47,488 bases of DNA from contig MERI01000270.1 of assembly GCA_001772005.1 (NCBI GenBank), positions 1 to 47,488 on the forward strand, in the 5' to 3' direction. Both the position numbers and the translations under genes were made by a program. Each line of letters opens with the position of its first letter. Within the stretch, counting starts at the first letter, position 1. A model generated the notes under the pieces. The model was given only the letters and a program-made list of their open reading frames with translations. It did not search any database and had not been told where the DNA came from. Source of the DNA: Betaproteobacteria bacterium RIFCSPLOWO2_12_FULL_62_58 (lineage in GTDB: Bacteria; Pseudomonadota; Gammaproteobacteria; Burkholderiales; SG8-41). Shown here one piece after another: positions 1-7,702 of the stretch.

Positions 1-67
1 GTTCCGCCGCAACCGCGGCGCCGGCGCAGCCCAGCCCGCCGACCAGTATCCAACACCAGCGCGTCAT
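1..67 (-). CDS. N-terminus of an exported protein (partial, runs off left edge)
   Basis: Only the first 22 codons are inside the window. They read as a signal peptide: a short basic start (MTRW), a hydrophobic core and an AVAAE end that fits signal peptidase I cleavage. A strong GGAGGAGG ribosome site lies just upstream on the minus strand. It is divergent from the bicupin at 215, so 68-214 should hold promoters for both. In this setting a Bug/TctC binding protein is likely, but the visible part cannot show it. Confidence 0.55.
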   Translation of the reverse strand, partial: MTRWCWILVGGLGCAGAAVAAE

Positions 68-214
68 GTTTCCCTCCTCCGTGAAATCCGCAAGGCGCTC
101 TTGATCTGTCGGATAGTATCGCATACCCGGATGACGGCGCAGCGGCGCGCTGCCGGCCGGCGTGATGCGCATGGTATGGTAAATTAGGCGTAACACTGTG
201 TCAGAGAGAAACCG

Positions 215-1126
215 ATGACCACGCTCGCTCAAAAAACCCGCATCCAATACGTCTACGACTTCACCGCGCTGGACCGCGTTCCGGAAAGTCAGACCAGCGC
301 CAAGGTTGCCGCCAAAAGGCTGCTTTCCGGGCCGACACTGCAGACCGGAAAGTCTTCCACGGTCGGGGCGGCGCTCACCGGGGAGCACATCATCGTCGCG
401 CTCGCGGGCCAGAGCCGCGGTTCCGGCGCCAAGGCGCACACTCATCCCAACGAGCAGTTCAACTATATCGTGCAGGGCGTCATGACGGGTGACATCGCCG
501 GCGAACTCGTGTTCGCGCCGAAAGGCACGCTCATGCACACGCCGGCGCGGGTCGTGCACACCGGTCTGGCGTGCCCCGATGAGGACCTGATCTTTCTGGC
601 GGTGAAAGACACGCGTCATGGCATCGTCGGTCCGCCGGTCGACGGCAAGTATGACGGCCCGAACTACCTGCCGGGTTTCGGCACGCGCGCCGGTGAGCCC
701 ATGAAATCCACCGCCGGGCTGATGGCGGATTCGGGGCGCGATCCGGCGGGCGTGAAGACCCGTTACATTTACGACTTCGCGCATCTCGCGGAAAAACCCG
801 GCCGTGTGTCGAGCGCGATGGTGACGCCGCAGGTGAACGGCACGCCCGGGTCAACCGGCCCGGTGGTGACCGGCGAGATGCTGCACGTGGGGTTACTGCG
901 TTATGCACGCGGCGGCGGGTTGCAGCGCCACTCGCATCCCAACGAGCAGTTCACGTTCGTGGTCGAGGGAATGGTGCGCGCCGAGATCGACGGCGAGGAG
1001 GCGCTCGTCGGGAAACACTGCGTGCTGCACGTTCCGGCCGGCGTGCCGCATGCGCTCGCCGCGACCGGTGAGCAGGACGCGCTGGTCGTGACGGTGCAGG
1101 ATACGCGTCACGGCTTCGTTGGGTGA
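215..1126 (+). CDS. Bicupin protein (two cupin domains)
   Basis: 303 residues with two homologous halves, each opening with an aromatic-rich R-x-QYVYDF-like stretch (about residues 9 and 182) and carrying a cupin motif 1. In the first half this is AHTHPNEQF near residues 74-82; in the second it is RHSHPNEQF. The paired His and the Glu are the usual metal ligands of cupins. No signal peptide, so probably cytoplasmic. Cupins of this type include dioxygenases, isomerases and small-ligand sensors; the substrate cannot be read. It is followed by a second paralogous bicupin and an acyl-CoA dehydrogenase, which suggests a joint role in catabolism of an organic acid. Its stop codon lies inside the first unit of a 7-bp tandem repeat. 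Confidence 0.85.
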   Translation: MTTLAQKTRIQYVYDFTALDRVPESQTSAKVAAKRLLSGPTLQTGKSSTVGAALTGEHIIVALAGQSRGSGAKAHTHPNEQFNYIVQGVMTGDIAGELVFAPKGTLMHTPARVVHTGLACPDEDLIFLAVKDTRHGIVGPPVDGKYDGPNYLPGFGTRAGEPMKSTAGLMADSGRDPAGVKTRYIYDFAHLAEKPGRVSSAMVTPQVNGTPGSTGPVVTGEMLHVGLLRYARGGGLQRHSHPNEQFTFVVEGMVRAEIDGEEALVGKHCVLHVPAGVPHALAATGEQDALVVTVQDTRHGFVG

Positions 1127-1157
1127 GCGGTGAGCAGTGAGCGGTGAACGGTGAATG
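1123..1157. repeat. Five tandem 7-bp units (GTGAGCG type)
   Basis: Units at 1123, 1130, 1137, 1144 and 1151 read GTGAGCG, GTGAGCA, GTGAGCG, GTGAACG and GTGAATG. The TGA stop of the upstream bicupin (1124-1126) is within the first unit. No inverted partner is seen before the next gene. Confidence 0.85.
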
Positions 1158-1216
1158 TCGTATTAAAGTAAAATCGTGGTGACGAAACCGGGCCCGCCGG
1201 GCCTTGAGGAGGAAAG

Positions 1217-2200
1217 ATGTCCACTGCGACACAGGAAAGGTCCAGGATCCAGTACGTTTACAACCTCGATGACCTGTTCAGGGTGCCGGAAGGGCCTTTG
1301 AGCTGCAAGGTCGCGCCGAGCAAGCTGCTCTCCGGCGACACGCTGGCGACCGGCAAGTCTTCGACGGTGGGGCCGGTCTTGACCGGCACGCATGTACATG
1401 TGGCGTGGGTGGTGAAGCCGCGGGGCACCGGGTCGAAGCTGCACACCCATCCCAACGAGCAGTTCAACTACGTGTTGCGCGGAACGCTGATCGCCGACCT
1501 CGACGGCCAGGTGTTGCGCGTGCCGGCGGGACACGTCGTCCACATTCCCGCGGGCATGGTGCACTCGCACGTGGCGAGCCCCGAGGAGGACGTGCTGTTC
1601 ATCGCTGTGAAAGACACGCGCCACGGCATCGTCGGCCCGGCGGTCGACGGCAAGCACAACGGGCCGCGTACATTGCCCGGATTCGGTTCCAATAAGGATA
1701 ACGAATGGCGGCTTGGCCCGGACGGTCTGCCGCTCCCGCAAAGCCCGCGCGTCAGCAGGGACAAAGTGCGTTACGTCTACAACTGGGAGGAACTCGACAA
1801 GGTTCCGGAAGGCCCCTGCAGCGCGAAAGTCACGCCGCGCGCGTACGTTTCGAAAAAGTCGTCATCGTTCGGCGCGGCGCTGACCGGCGACAAGGTGCAC
1901 GTCGGACTGATACACAAGGCGCGCGGTTCGGGCTCGAAACTGCATACGCATCCGAACGAGCAGTTCAACCTCGTGCTGCAGGGCACGCTGCATGGAGATA
2001 TCGACGGACAGACCGTGCTGGTGCCCAAACACCACGCGATTCACATGCCTGCCGGCGTGGTGCATTCGATGGTGGCGGGCGGCGACGAGGACGTGCTGTT
2101 CTTCGTCGCCAAGGATACGCGCCATGGACTGGCCGGGCCGCCGGTCGACGGCATCGAAGACGGGCCGCGTTTTCTGCCCGGGTTCGGGCCAAAGCGGTGA
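1217..2200 (+). CDS. Bicupin protein, tandem paralogue
   Basis: 327 residues, again two cupin halves. Each has the motif KLHTHPNEQF, and each starts with the aromatic R-x-YVYN element followed by VPEGP. It has a GAGGAGGA ribosome site and starts 90 bp after the first bicupin. The two halves are closer to each other and to the neighbouring bicupin than expected for unrelated cupins, so the locus holds four related cupin domains in a row. No signal peptide. The reaction is unknown; a metal-dependent oxygenase or isomerase is possible from the family. The next gene, an acyl-CoA dehydrogenase, follows on the same strand after 88 bp and may be co-transcribed. Confidence 0.85.
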   Translation: MSTATQERSRIQYVYNLDDLFRVPEGPLSCKVAPSKLLSGDTLATGKSSTVGPVLTGTHVHVAWVVKPRGTGSKLHTHPNEQFNYVLRGTLIADLDGQVLRVPAGHVVHIPAGMVHSHVASPEEDVLFIAVKDTRHGIVGPAVDGKHNGPRTLPGFGSNKDNEWRLGPDGLPLPQSPRVSRDKVRYVYNWEELDKVPEGPCSAKVTPRAYVSKKSSSFGAALTGDKVHVGLIHKARGSGSKLHTHPNEQFNLVLQGTLHGDIDGQTVLVPKHHAIHMPAGVVHSMVAGGDEDVLFFVAKDTRHGLAGPPVDGIEDGPRFLPGFGPKR

Positions 2201-2288
2201 CTGAAACACCAAGAACCACCCCCACGAGTACGCGAATAGCCTGATACCTACCTGACCGGCTTCACCGAATCCTTCCCAAGGAGAGGGC

Positions 2289-3482
2289 ATGGATGTTTCG
2301 CTGAACGAAGAACAGCGCGCGTGGCAGTTGAAGGCGCGGCAATTCGCGCAGGAAGAAATCCGTCCCATCTCACTCACGCGCGACCGGATTTCCGACCCGC
2401 GCGCGACCTTCGACTGGGACATCATCAGGAAGGGCTCGAAGCTCGGCTTCCGCACGGCGGCGGTCCCCAGGGAGTGGGGCGGGCACGGGATCGACTTCGT
2501 GACGCAGGCCCTGGTGATGGCGGAGCTCGCCAAAGCCGACAGCGCGATCTCCAAGACCTTCAGCCAGTGCTGGAAGTGGAGCCACATGATCGCGGCGTGC
2601 TGCACCCCGGATCAGAAGAAGCGCTTCCTGGAGCCGTTCCTGGCGGACGATACTTTTCTGCTGGGCCACGCCGGCACCGAGCCCAATGCCGGATCGGACC
2701 ATCGTCTGCCGCCCGAGGACGATCCCAAGTCCGGCTGGAAACTCAAGGCGGAGCGCAAGGGCGACGAGTGGATCCTCAACGGGGAGAAGTGCTTCATTGC
2801 GAACGGCGGCGTGGCGAAGGTGTTTTTTGTGAGCACGAGGACCAACCCGAACGTCAGCCAGAAAGAGGGCACCACCGAGTTCCTGGTGCCGATCGATACG
2901 CCCGGCATGCGGGTGGGCAAGGTGTTCAACAAGAGCGGCTGGCGCTTCTACCAGAACGCGGAGCTGATCTTCGAGAACGCCCGCGTGCCCCACGCCAACA
3001 TGGTGGGCGAGGTGAACGGCGGATTCAACTTGCGCAGCGCGACTTCCGCGCCGTTCGGCAACCTCGAGCTCGCGGCGAACGCGCTGGGGGTGTGCGAGGC
3101 CGCGGTCGAGATGGCGACGCGGCACGCCGGGACGAGATGGCGGGAGTCGCGCTACTTCATCGACAACCATGTCATCCAGCTCAAGCTGTCGGAGATGCAC
3201 ATGCTGACCGAGGCGCTGCGCTCGTTCGTCATGCGGGTCGCCGCGGAGGCCGATGATAAGACGGCACGCCACTCCTCCATGAACCACGCCTTCCTGCAAA
3301 ATTTCGCGACCGACGTCATCCAGCGGGTGACGCGCCTGAACATGGACATTCACGGCGGCGCGGGCGCGATGACGATGGACGCGGGCGTGGACAAGCTCGC
3401 GCGCGACGCCGTCATATGGACGCACCTCGCCGGCGACTCGGTGCAGCGCATGAAGGCCGTCCGACGGTTGAAATGGAATTGA
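2289..3482 (+). CDS. Acyl-CoA dehydrogenase family protein
   Basis: 397 residues with the order typical of flavin acyl-CoA dehydrogenases: helical N-terminus, the HAGTEPNAGSD strand (residues 127-137) that contacts FAD in the family, a middle beta domain, and a C-terminal helical domain with DIHGGAGAMT. It should oxidise an acyl-CoA thioester with electron-transfer flavoprotein as acceptor. One oddity: the C-terminal motif that usually carries the catalytic Glu (YEGTS-x-IQR in MCAD-type enzymes) reads HLAGDSVQR, so Ala381 sits where the base is expected. The base may be elsewhere, as in isovaleryl-CoA dehydrogenase, or the reaction may differ. GGAGAGG precedes the ATG. A second, truncated copy of its N-terminus lies at 41223. 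Confidence 0.88.
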   Translation: MDVSLNEEQRAWQLKARQFAQEEIRPISLTRDRISDPRATFDWDIIRKGSKLGFRTAAVPREWGGHGIDFVTQALVMAELAKADSAISKTFSQCWKWSHMIAACCTPDQKKRFLEPFLADDTFLLGHAGTEPNAGSDHRLPPEDDPKSGWKLKAERKGDEWILNGEKCFIANGGVAKVFFVSTRTNPNVSQKEGTTEFLVPIDTPGMRVGKVFNKSGWRFYQNAELIFENARVPHANMVGEVNGGFNLRSATSAPFGNLELAANALGVCEAAVEMATRHAGTRWRESRYFIDNHVIQLKLSEMHMLTEALRSFVMRVAAEADDKTARHSSMNHAFLQNFATDVIQRVTRLNMDIHGGAGAMTMDAGVDKLARDAVIWTHLAGDSVQRMKAVRRLKWN

Positions 3483-3560
3483 CCGGCTCTGCGGCGCGCG
3501 CGGAGAACCCGCTATTGACCACCATTCGGGGACGATAACAGATATGTACGATCTTCAGGC

Positions 3561-3620
3561 GCGGGCACCGGCATCGCCAATCCTTACGCGATGATCATGT
3601 CGGGCAAGATGCTGCTGGAT
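3561..3620 (+). pseudogene. Remnant of an isocitrate/isopropylmalate dehydrogenase family gene
   Basis: The frame reads AGTGIANPYAMIMSGKMLLD, which resembles the conserved C-terminal G-x-GIANP...MLL segment of isopropylmalate/tartrate dehydrogenases. No start, upstream domain or proper end is present. The frame runs straight into the following Bug gene, so a gene caller could wrongly place that gene's start at 3591. It is probably a 20-codon scar of a lost neighbour. Confidence 0.45.
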
Positions 3621-3656
3621 GGCTTTTCGATCGATTCATGTCCGAGGCGGAAAACG

Positions 3657-4685
3657 ATGGCTACATTTATGGATTGGGGTATCCTTTCTGCGCGGAAATC
3701 GTCCGCGTGGTCCGCCCGCGCGGCAGTGGTGGCGCTGGCCGGGGCGGTCACGTTCTCGCACGCGCAGCAGAGCGGTTGGCGACCCGAACGGCCGGTGGAA
3801 ATCGTGGTGCCGTCTGCCGCAGGCGCCGCGACCGACGGCACCGCACGCCTCATCCAGAGGATCTTGCAGAACACTCGCATCGTCGATGTTCCTGTCGTTG
3901 TGGTGAACAAACCGGGCGGCGGCCAGACCCTGGCGATGAATTATCTCGACCAGCGCGCGGGCGACGGGCATTATCTGCTCAACTCCACCATGAGCCTGAT
4001 GACGAACCACATTCAGGGACGGTCGAAGGTCAACTATACCGACTACACGCCGCTGGCGATCCTGTTCAGCGAGTACATGACGTTGGTGGTGAGACCGGAT
4101 TCTCCCCTGAAGACCGGCCGCGATATCGAGGAGCGGCTGAAGAAAGATCCCAACTCTGTCAGCATTGCGGTCGGCATTGCAGTCGGGGGGACGAATCATC
4201 TTACGGTCGCCTTGGTGACGAAAGCCATGGGCATCGACGTGAAGAAGCTCAAGACGGTTGTGTTCCAGGCGAACGCTCACGCCCTGACAGCCATCATGGG
4301 CGGACACGTTGACCTTTCGTCGATGTCGCTGGCGACGGCGTGGAATGCCACGCAGCAGGGCAAGCTGCGGATCATCGCGATCACCTCGGATCGGCGTCTG
4401 GGGGGTGCCTTGGCGGACATTCCAACTTGGAAGGAACAGGGGTTTGACGTGGTGTTCACCAACACGCGGTTCATACTCGGCCCGAAAGGAATGAGCCCGG
4501 CGCAGACGGCGTATTGGGATGCCGCGTTCGAGCGGCTGGTCGAGAACGAAGAGTGGAAGAATGAGGTCAGGAAGAATGACTGGGTGTTGGATTATCTCGG
4601 GAGCAGGCAGAGCTCGCAGCGCCTGGCCGGGATCTACAAACAGCTCAAGGGGGCGTTGGTCGACGCCGGTCTGGCGAAGGAATGA
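3657..4685 (+). CDS. Bug/TctC family periplasmic substrate-binding protein
   Basis: 342 residues from the ATG at 3657. Bug proteins bind small carboxylates in the periplasm for TTT transporters. The N-terminus has a long hydrophobic signal segment ending near SHAQQ, then the RPVEIVVPSAAGAATD motif in place of the usual P-x-RPGGxxD phosphate-like loop. The central lobe has GGTNHLT and later AIMGGHVDL, which match family positions. An upstream start at 3591 would add a tail derived from a different gene, so 3657 is preferred. It is more divergent than the other Bug genes here. A second Bug tail follows directly. Confidence 0.82.
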   Translation: MATFMDWGILSARKSSAWSARAAVVALAGAVTFSHAQQSGWRPERPVEIVVPSAAGAATDGTARLIQRILQNTRIVDVPVVVVNKPGGGQTLAMNYLDQRAGDGHYLLNSTMSLMTNHIQGRSKVNYTDYTPLAILFSEYMTLVVRPDSPLKTGRDIEERLKKDPNSVSIAVGIAVGGTNHLTVALVTKAMGIDVKKLKTVVFQANAHALTAIMGGHVDLSSMSLATAWNATQQGKLRIIAITSDRRLGGALADIPTWKEQGFDVVFTNTRFILGPKGMSPAQTAYWDAAFERLVENEEWKNEVRKNDWVLDYLGSRQSSQRLAGIYKQLKGALVDAGLAKE

Positions 4686-4700
4686 ACGTGCAGAAGACGA

Positions 4701-4907
4701 GCGACGGCCAAAACGCCAGAGTCGATCGTTAATCGACTGAACCAGGAGATCGTGCGCATCCTTAACAGTGCAGACGTGAAAAGGCGGCTTTTCGACTCCG
4801 GAGCCGAGGTCGTCGCCAGTTCGCCGGCGGAGTTGACGGACGCGATAAAATCCGACATGGCTACGACCGGCAAGCTGATCAAGGATGTCGGCGTCCGCGC
4901 TGATTAG
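4701..4907 (+). pseudogene. C-terminal remnant of a Bug/TctC gene
   Basis: An open frame ending at TAG 4905-4907 translates as AKTPESIVNRLNQEIVRIL, then DSGAEVVASSP and a final KLIKDVGVRAD. This is the typical last ~65 residues of a Bug protein. No start codon, signal peptide or ligand-binding lobe precedes it. It lies 15 bp after a complete Bug gene, so it is the tail of another copy, left by deletion or recombination between tandem paralogues. Confidence 0.75.
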
Positions 4908-5028
4908 TCGCAGATAGAAAGCGACGGTCGATTATTGAGCTTCGCGCAAATGGGTGACGACTCATTTGCACCACAAATTTAAGGTCGTGCGCGCCGGTGC
5001 ACAAATCGCGGAGAACAGGAGCAGAATC

Positions 5029-5133
5029 GGCGTGCGTCCCTTGAACGACGAAAAGATCGCGAGGCTGACCTCACGGGTACGGGAGGTGGAGCAAATGTCG
5101 GATATGTCCGCTTTTTTCGAAGGCATACATTGA
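5029..5133 (+). pseudogene. C-terminal remnant of an MmgE/PrpD gene
   Basis: The frame ending at TGA 5131-5133 reads GVRPLNDEKIARLTSRVREV and then SDMSAFFEGIH. Against the intact MmgE/PrpD protein ending at 42699 it matches 24 of the last 34 residues. Upstream of GVRPLN the similarity stops. As at 42699, the stop overlaps a TTG start of a Bug gene. The intact locus therefore shows what this one used to be. Confidence 0.8.
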
Positions 5134-6125
5134 AGAACGAGATGCGGTCCGCGCTCATCGTTCTCGCATGCGTTGCCACCGTGGCGCACGCACAGCAGAA
5201 GCCGGGCCAGTTTCCGGGCGGTTATCCGAGCAAGTCGATCCGGATGCTGGTGGGCAACGCTCCCGGTGGCGGCATCGACATCACTGCCCGTGTCGTGGCG
5301 CAGAAGCTCACCGAACGGTGGGGCCGCTCCGTTGTCGTGGACAACCGTCCCGGAGCCAGCGGAATTATCGCGATGGATCTTACAGCACGGGCGACCCCGG
5401 ACGGCTATACGCTTCTGGTCACGTCCGGCAGCCTGATTGCCAGTGCCATGGTGCAGAAAAAGGTGCCTTTTGATGTCCGGGAAGCTTATGCGCCGATCAC
5501 GCAGTTGACCTCGCTGTATTATTTGCTGCTGGTTACGCCGTCGCTGCCGGTCAACTCGGTCACCGATCTGATCGCCTATGGGAAGAGCAAACCAGGCGCG
5601 CTCAATTACGGCTCCTCCGGCATCGGCGGGGCCGGACATCTTGCCGGCGAACTTTTCGGCTCGATGGCAGGGGTGAAGATGGTGCACGTGCCCTACAAGG
5701 GCGGTGGCCTGGTACTGGCGGATATGATCAGCGGACAGGTTCAACTGGGCTTCACCAGCACGATTTCGGGCATGCCGCACGTAAGAAGCGGCAGGCTGAA
5801 GGCACTTGCCGTGACGAGCCCTCGACGCGCCCAGGCCTTTCCCGATCTGCCAACCATCTCTGAAGCGGGTGTCCCGGGTTTCGAGTTGATCAACTGGTAC
5901 GGGCTTTTTGCGCCGGCAGGAACGCCGCCGGCTATTGTCTCGGCGCTGCACCGGAACGTGACCGAGGACCTCAACAGCGCGGAGGTTCAGGCCATGTTTG
6001 CCAGGGATGGCGCCGACGCGGCACCGTCCGGCTCGCCGGCACAGTTCAAAGGCATACTCGCCAAGGAGATCGACATCTGGGAGAAGGTCGTAAGAATACC
6101 GGGCTTCGCTGAAAGCTTGCGTTGA
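5130..6125 (+). CDS. Bug/TctC substrate-binding protein (paralogue of the 42696 gene)
   Basis: 331 residues with a signal peptide ending near VAHAQQ, then YPSKSIRMLVGNAPGGGID, which is the family's ligand loop, and VPYKGGG further on. The TTG at 5130 overlaps the TGA of the MmgE/PrpD remnant (TTGA), suggesting translational coupling inherited from the former operon; the ATG at 5142 is the alternative. It is very similar along its whole length to the Bug protein at 42696, down to the shared end PGFAESLR, so the two come from a duplication. It should bind a small organic acid for a TTT transporter. Confidence 0.9.
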   Translation: MKNEMRSALIVLACVATVAHAQQKPGQFPGGYPSKSIRMLVGNAPGGGIDITARVVAQKLTERWGRSVVVDNRPGASGIIAMDLTARATPDGYTLLVTSGSLIASAMVQKKVPFDVREAYAPITQLTSLYYLLLVTPSLPVNSVTDLIAYGKSKPGALNYGSSGIGGAGHLAGELFGSMAGVKMVHVPYKGGGLVLADMISGQVQLGFTSTISGMPHVRSGRLKALAVTSPRRAQAFPDLPTISEAGVPGFELINWYGLFAPAGTPPAIVSALHRNVTEDLNSAEVQAMFARDGADAAPSGSPAQFKGILAKEIDIWEKVVRIPGFAESLR

Positions 6126-6198
6126 CTGCAGATGGCTCAAGCCACCGGGGCTCCTGGCCAGGTGGACCTGACGTTCAATAGTCGCAAAGGAGGAGTAA

Positions 6199-7194
6199 AT
6201 GACGACGACACTTCTATCCGCCATCTTTTCCCGTGGACGCTGGCTGGCCGGCATCGCGGCCTTCGGCGCCATGTGCGGGAGCGCTGCGGCCGCGGAATGG
6301 ACACCCGGCGATCGCATCACGCTGGTTACGCACTCCAGCCCCGGCACCGGCAACGAGCTGATGCTGCGCGAGATCGCCGACATCTGGAACAAGAACAAGC
6401 TTGCGCCCAAGCTGGTGTCGGTGGAGAGCGTCACCGGCGCGCAGGGCGAGAAGGCGCGGCGCTATGTCATCACGCAGAACCGCGGCAATGCGCATATGCT
6501 CGCAGCGCATACGCCGCCGTCGCTCAACGTTCCGCTGTTGATTGGTTCCGACACCGGGTGGCGGCAGTTCACGCCGATCGCGATGATGGCGCTGGACCCG
6601 ATGGTACTGCTGGTGAACGCCGAGGGTCCCTACAAATCGCTGAAGGACCTGGTCGCTGCGGCCAGGGAAAAACCGAAGCACGTGCTGCAGGGAGGCGGCA
6701 ATTACGGCAACAGCGCCTCGATGGCGGGCAGGATTCTGGAGGAGGTGGCCGGCGTGTCGTTCTCCTTCACGCCGTTCAAGGGCGGCGGAGACGCGGTGAT
6801 CTCGCTGCTCGGCAAGCACGTGCACTTCGTTATCGAAAACCCCGCCGAGATCGCGCAGCACGTCCAGGCCGGCAAGCTCAAGGTGGTGGCGGTTTCCACG
6901 CGCCTGGAACTGTTCCCCGATGCTCCGACGTTCGCCGAAGCCGGCTACAACGTAAGGATACTCAGGCAGTTTCGCTCGCTGGTGGCCCCGCCCGGCATTC
7001 CCCCGCAGGTGTCGCAGCATTACGTCGGACTGCTGGATCGCACGCGCGGCACGCAGCAGTGGAAGGACTACTTGAAGCGAACCGCCCTCATCGACAGCTG
7101 GATGACCGGCGCCGATCTGGTCGCGTTTTACGAACAGGAGGAAAAGGAATACCTGCGGCTCGACAAGGAAATGGGTTTAATGAAGCAAAAGTAA
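6199..7194 (+). CDS. tctC: TTT transporter periplasmic binding protein TctC
   Basis: 331 residues. The signal peptide has a hydrophobic core and ends at AAAAEW. The mature part has the TctC fold signatures: THSSPGTGNELM at the ligand loop, GGGNYGNSASMAG in the hinge region and KGGGDAV. A near-perfect AAAGGAGG ribosome site lies just before the ATG. It starts an operon with tctB and tctA and so is the cognate receptor of this transporter. It differs clearly from the orphan Bug proteins around it. The substrate is probably a carboxylate but cannot be read from sequence. Confidence 0.88.
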   Translation: MTTTLLSAIFSRGRWLAGIAAFGAMCGSAAAAEWTPGDRITLVTHSSPGTGNELMLREIADIWNKNKLAPKLVSVESVTGAQGEKARRYVITQNRGNAHMLAAHTPPSLNVPLLIGSDTGWRQFTPIAMMALDPMVLLVNAEGPYKSLKDLVAAAREKPKHVLQGGGNYGNSASMAGRILEEVAGVSFSFTPFKGGGDAVISLLGKHVHFVIENPAEIAQHVQAGKLKVVAVSTRLELFPDAPTFAEAGYNVRILRQFRSLVAPPGIPPQVSQHYVGLLDRTRGTQQWKDYLKRTALIDSWMTGADLVAFYEQEEKEYLRLDKEMGLMKQK

Positions 7195-7206
7195 GCTTCG
7201 CGCCGC

Positions 7207-7692
7207 ATGAATAAGAAAAATCAGGCTGCGGCTTTTTTCAGCGCCGACCGTATCGCCGCGCTGCTGTTGCTCCTGGTGGTGGCGCTCTACGGCTGGGAGG
7301 GCGCCAAGCTTACCGCTGCGCTGCAGGTCGACGTCATCGGGCCGGGTTTCTTTCCCAAGATCCTCACCGCTATCGGCGTGATGCTGGGGGTGCTGCTGTT
7401 CATCAGGCGGTCTCCCCGTGAGGGCGATGACAAGAACGCTGCCAAGCAAGGTTCCGATCTTGTGGCGCTGGCGCCACTCGCGTTCCTCCTCGCCTACGTG
7501 CTGGCGCTCGAGCCGGTGGGTTTCCCGCTGGCCACTGCGGCGTTCCTCGCGATCACCTTCAGGTATCTCGGCCATCCGACCTGGAAAAGCGCGTTATTCC
7601 ATGCGGTGGTGATTACCGCCGTCGTCTTTGGATTGTTCCACTTCGGCCTCGACATCAAGCTGCCGCTCGGCGTCCTGGCCGGATGGGCGTGA
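7207..7692 (+). CDS. tctB: TTT transporter small membrane subunit TctB
   Basis: 161 residues with four hydrophobic segments (about residues 15-33, 45-65, 85-105 and 125-150), the topology of TctB. The G-PGFFPK motif (residues 54-60) is typical of the family. It sits 12 bp after tctC and 10 bp before tctA, so it is operonic. TctB is the small inner-membrane component of the secondary transporter and has no known catalytic residues. Confidence 0.88.
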   Translation: MNKKNQAAAFFSADRIAALLLLLVVALYGWEGAKLTAALQVDVIGPGFFPKILTAIGVMLGVLLFIRRSPREGDDKNAAKQGSDLVALAPLAFLLAYVLALEPVGFPLATAAFLAITFRYLGHPTWKSALFHAVVITAVVFGLFHFGLDIKLPLGVLAGWA

Positions 7693-7702
7693 TACTGCGG
7701 CC

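Noticed and set aside
2370-3425. 351-codon minus-strand frame inside the acyl-CoA dehydrogenase gene
   Set aside because: Shadow of a well-supported gene.
4962-6434. 490-codon minus-strand frame over a Bug gene
   Set aside because: Antisense shadow; the plus strand encodes a full Bug protein with signal peptide and a PrpD tail.
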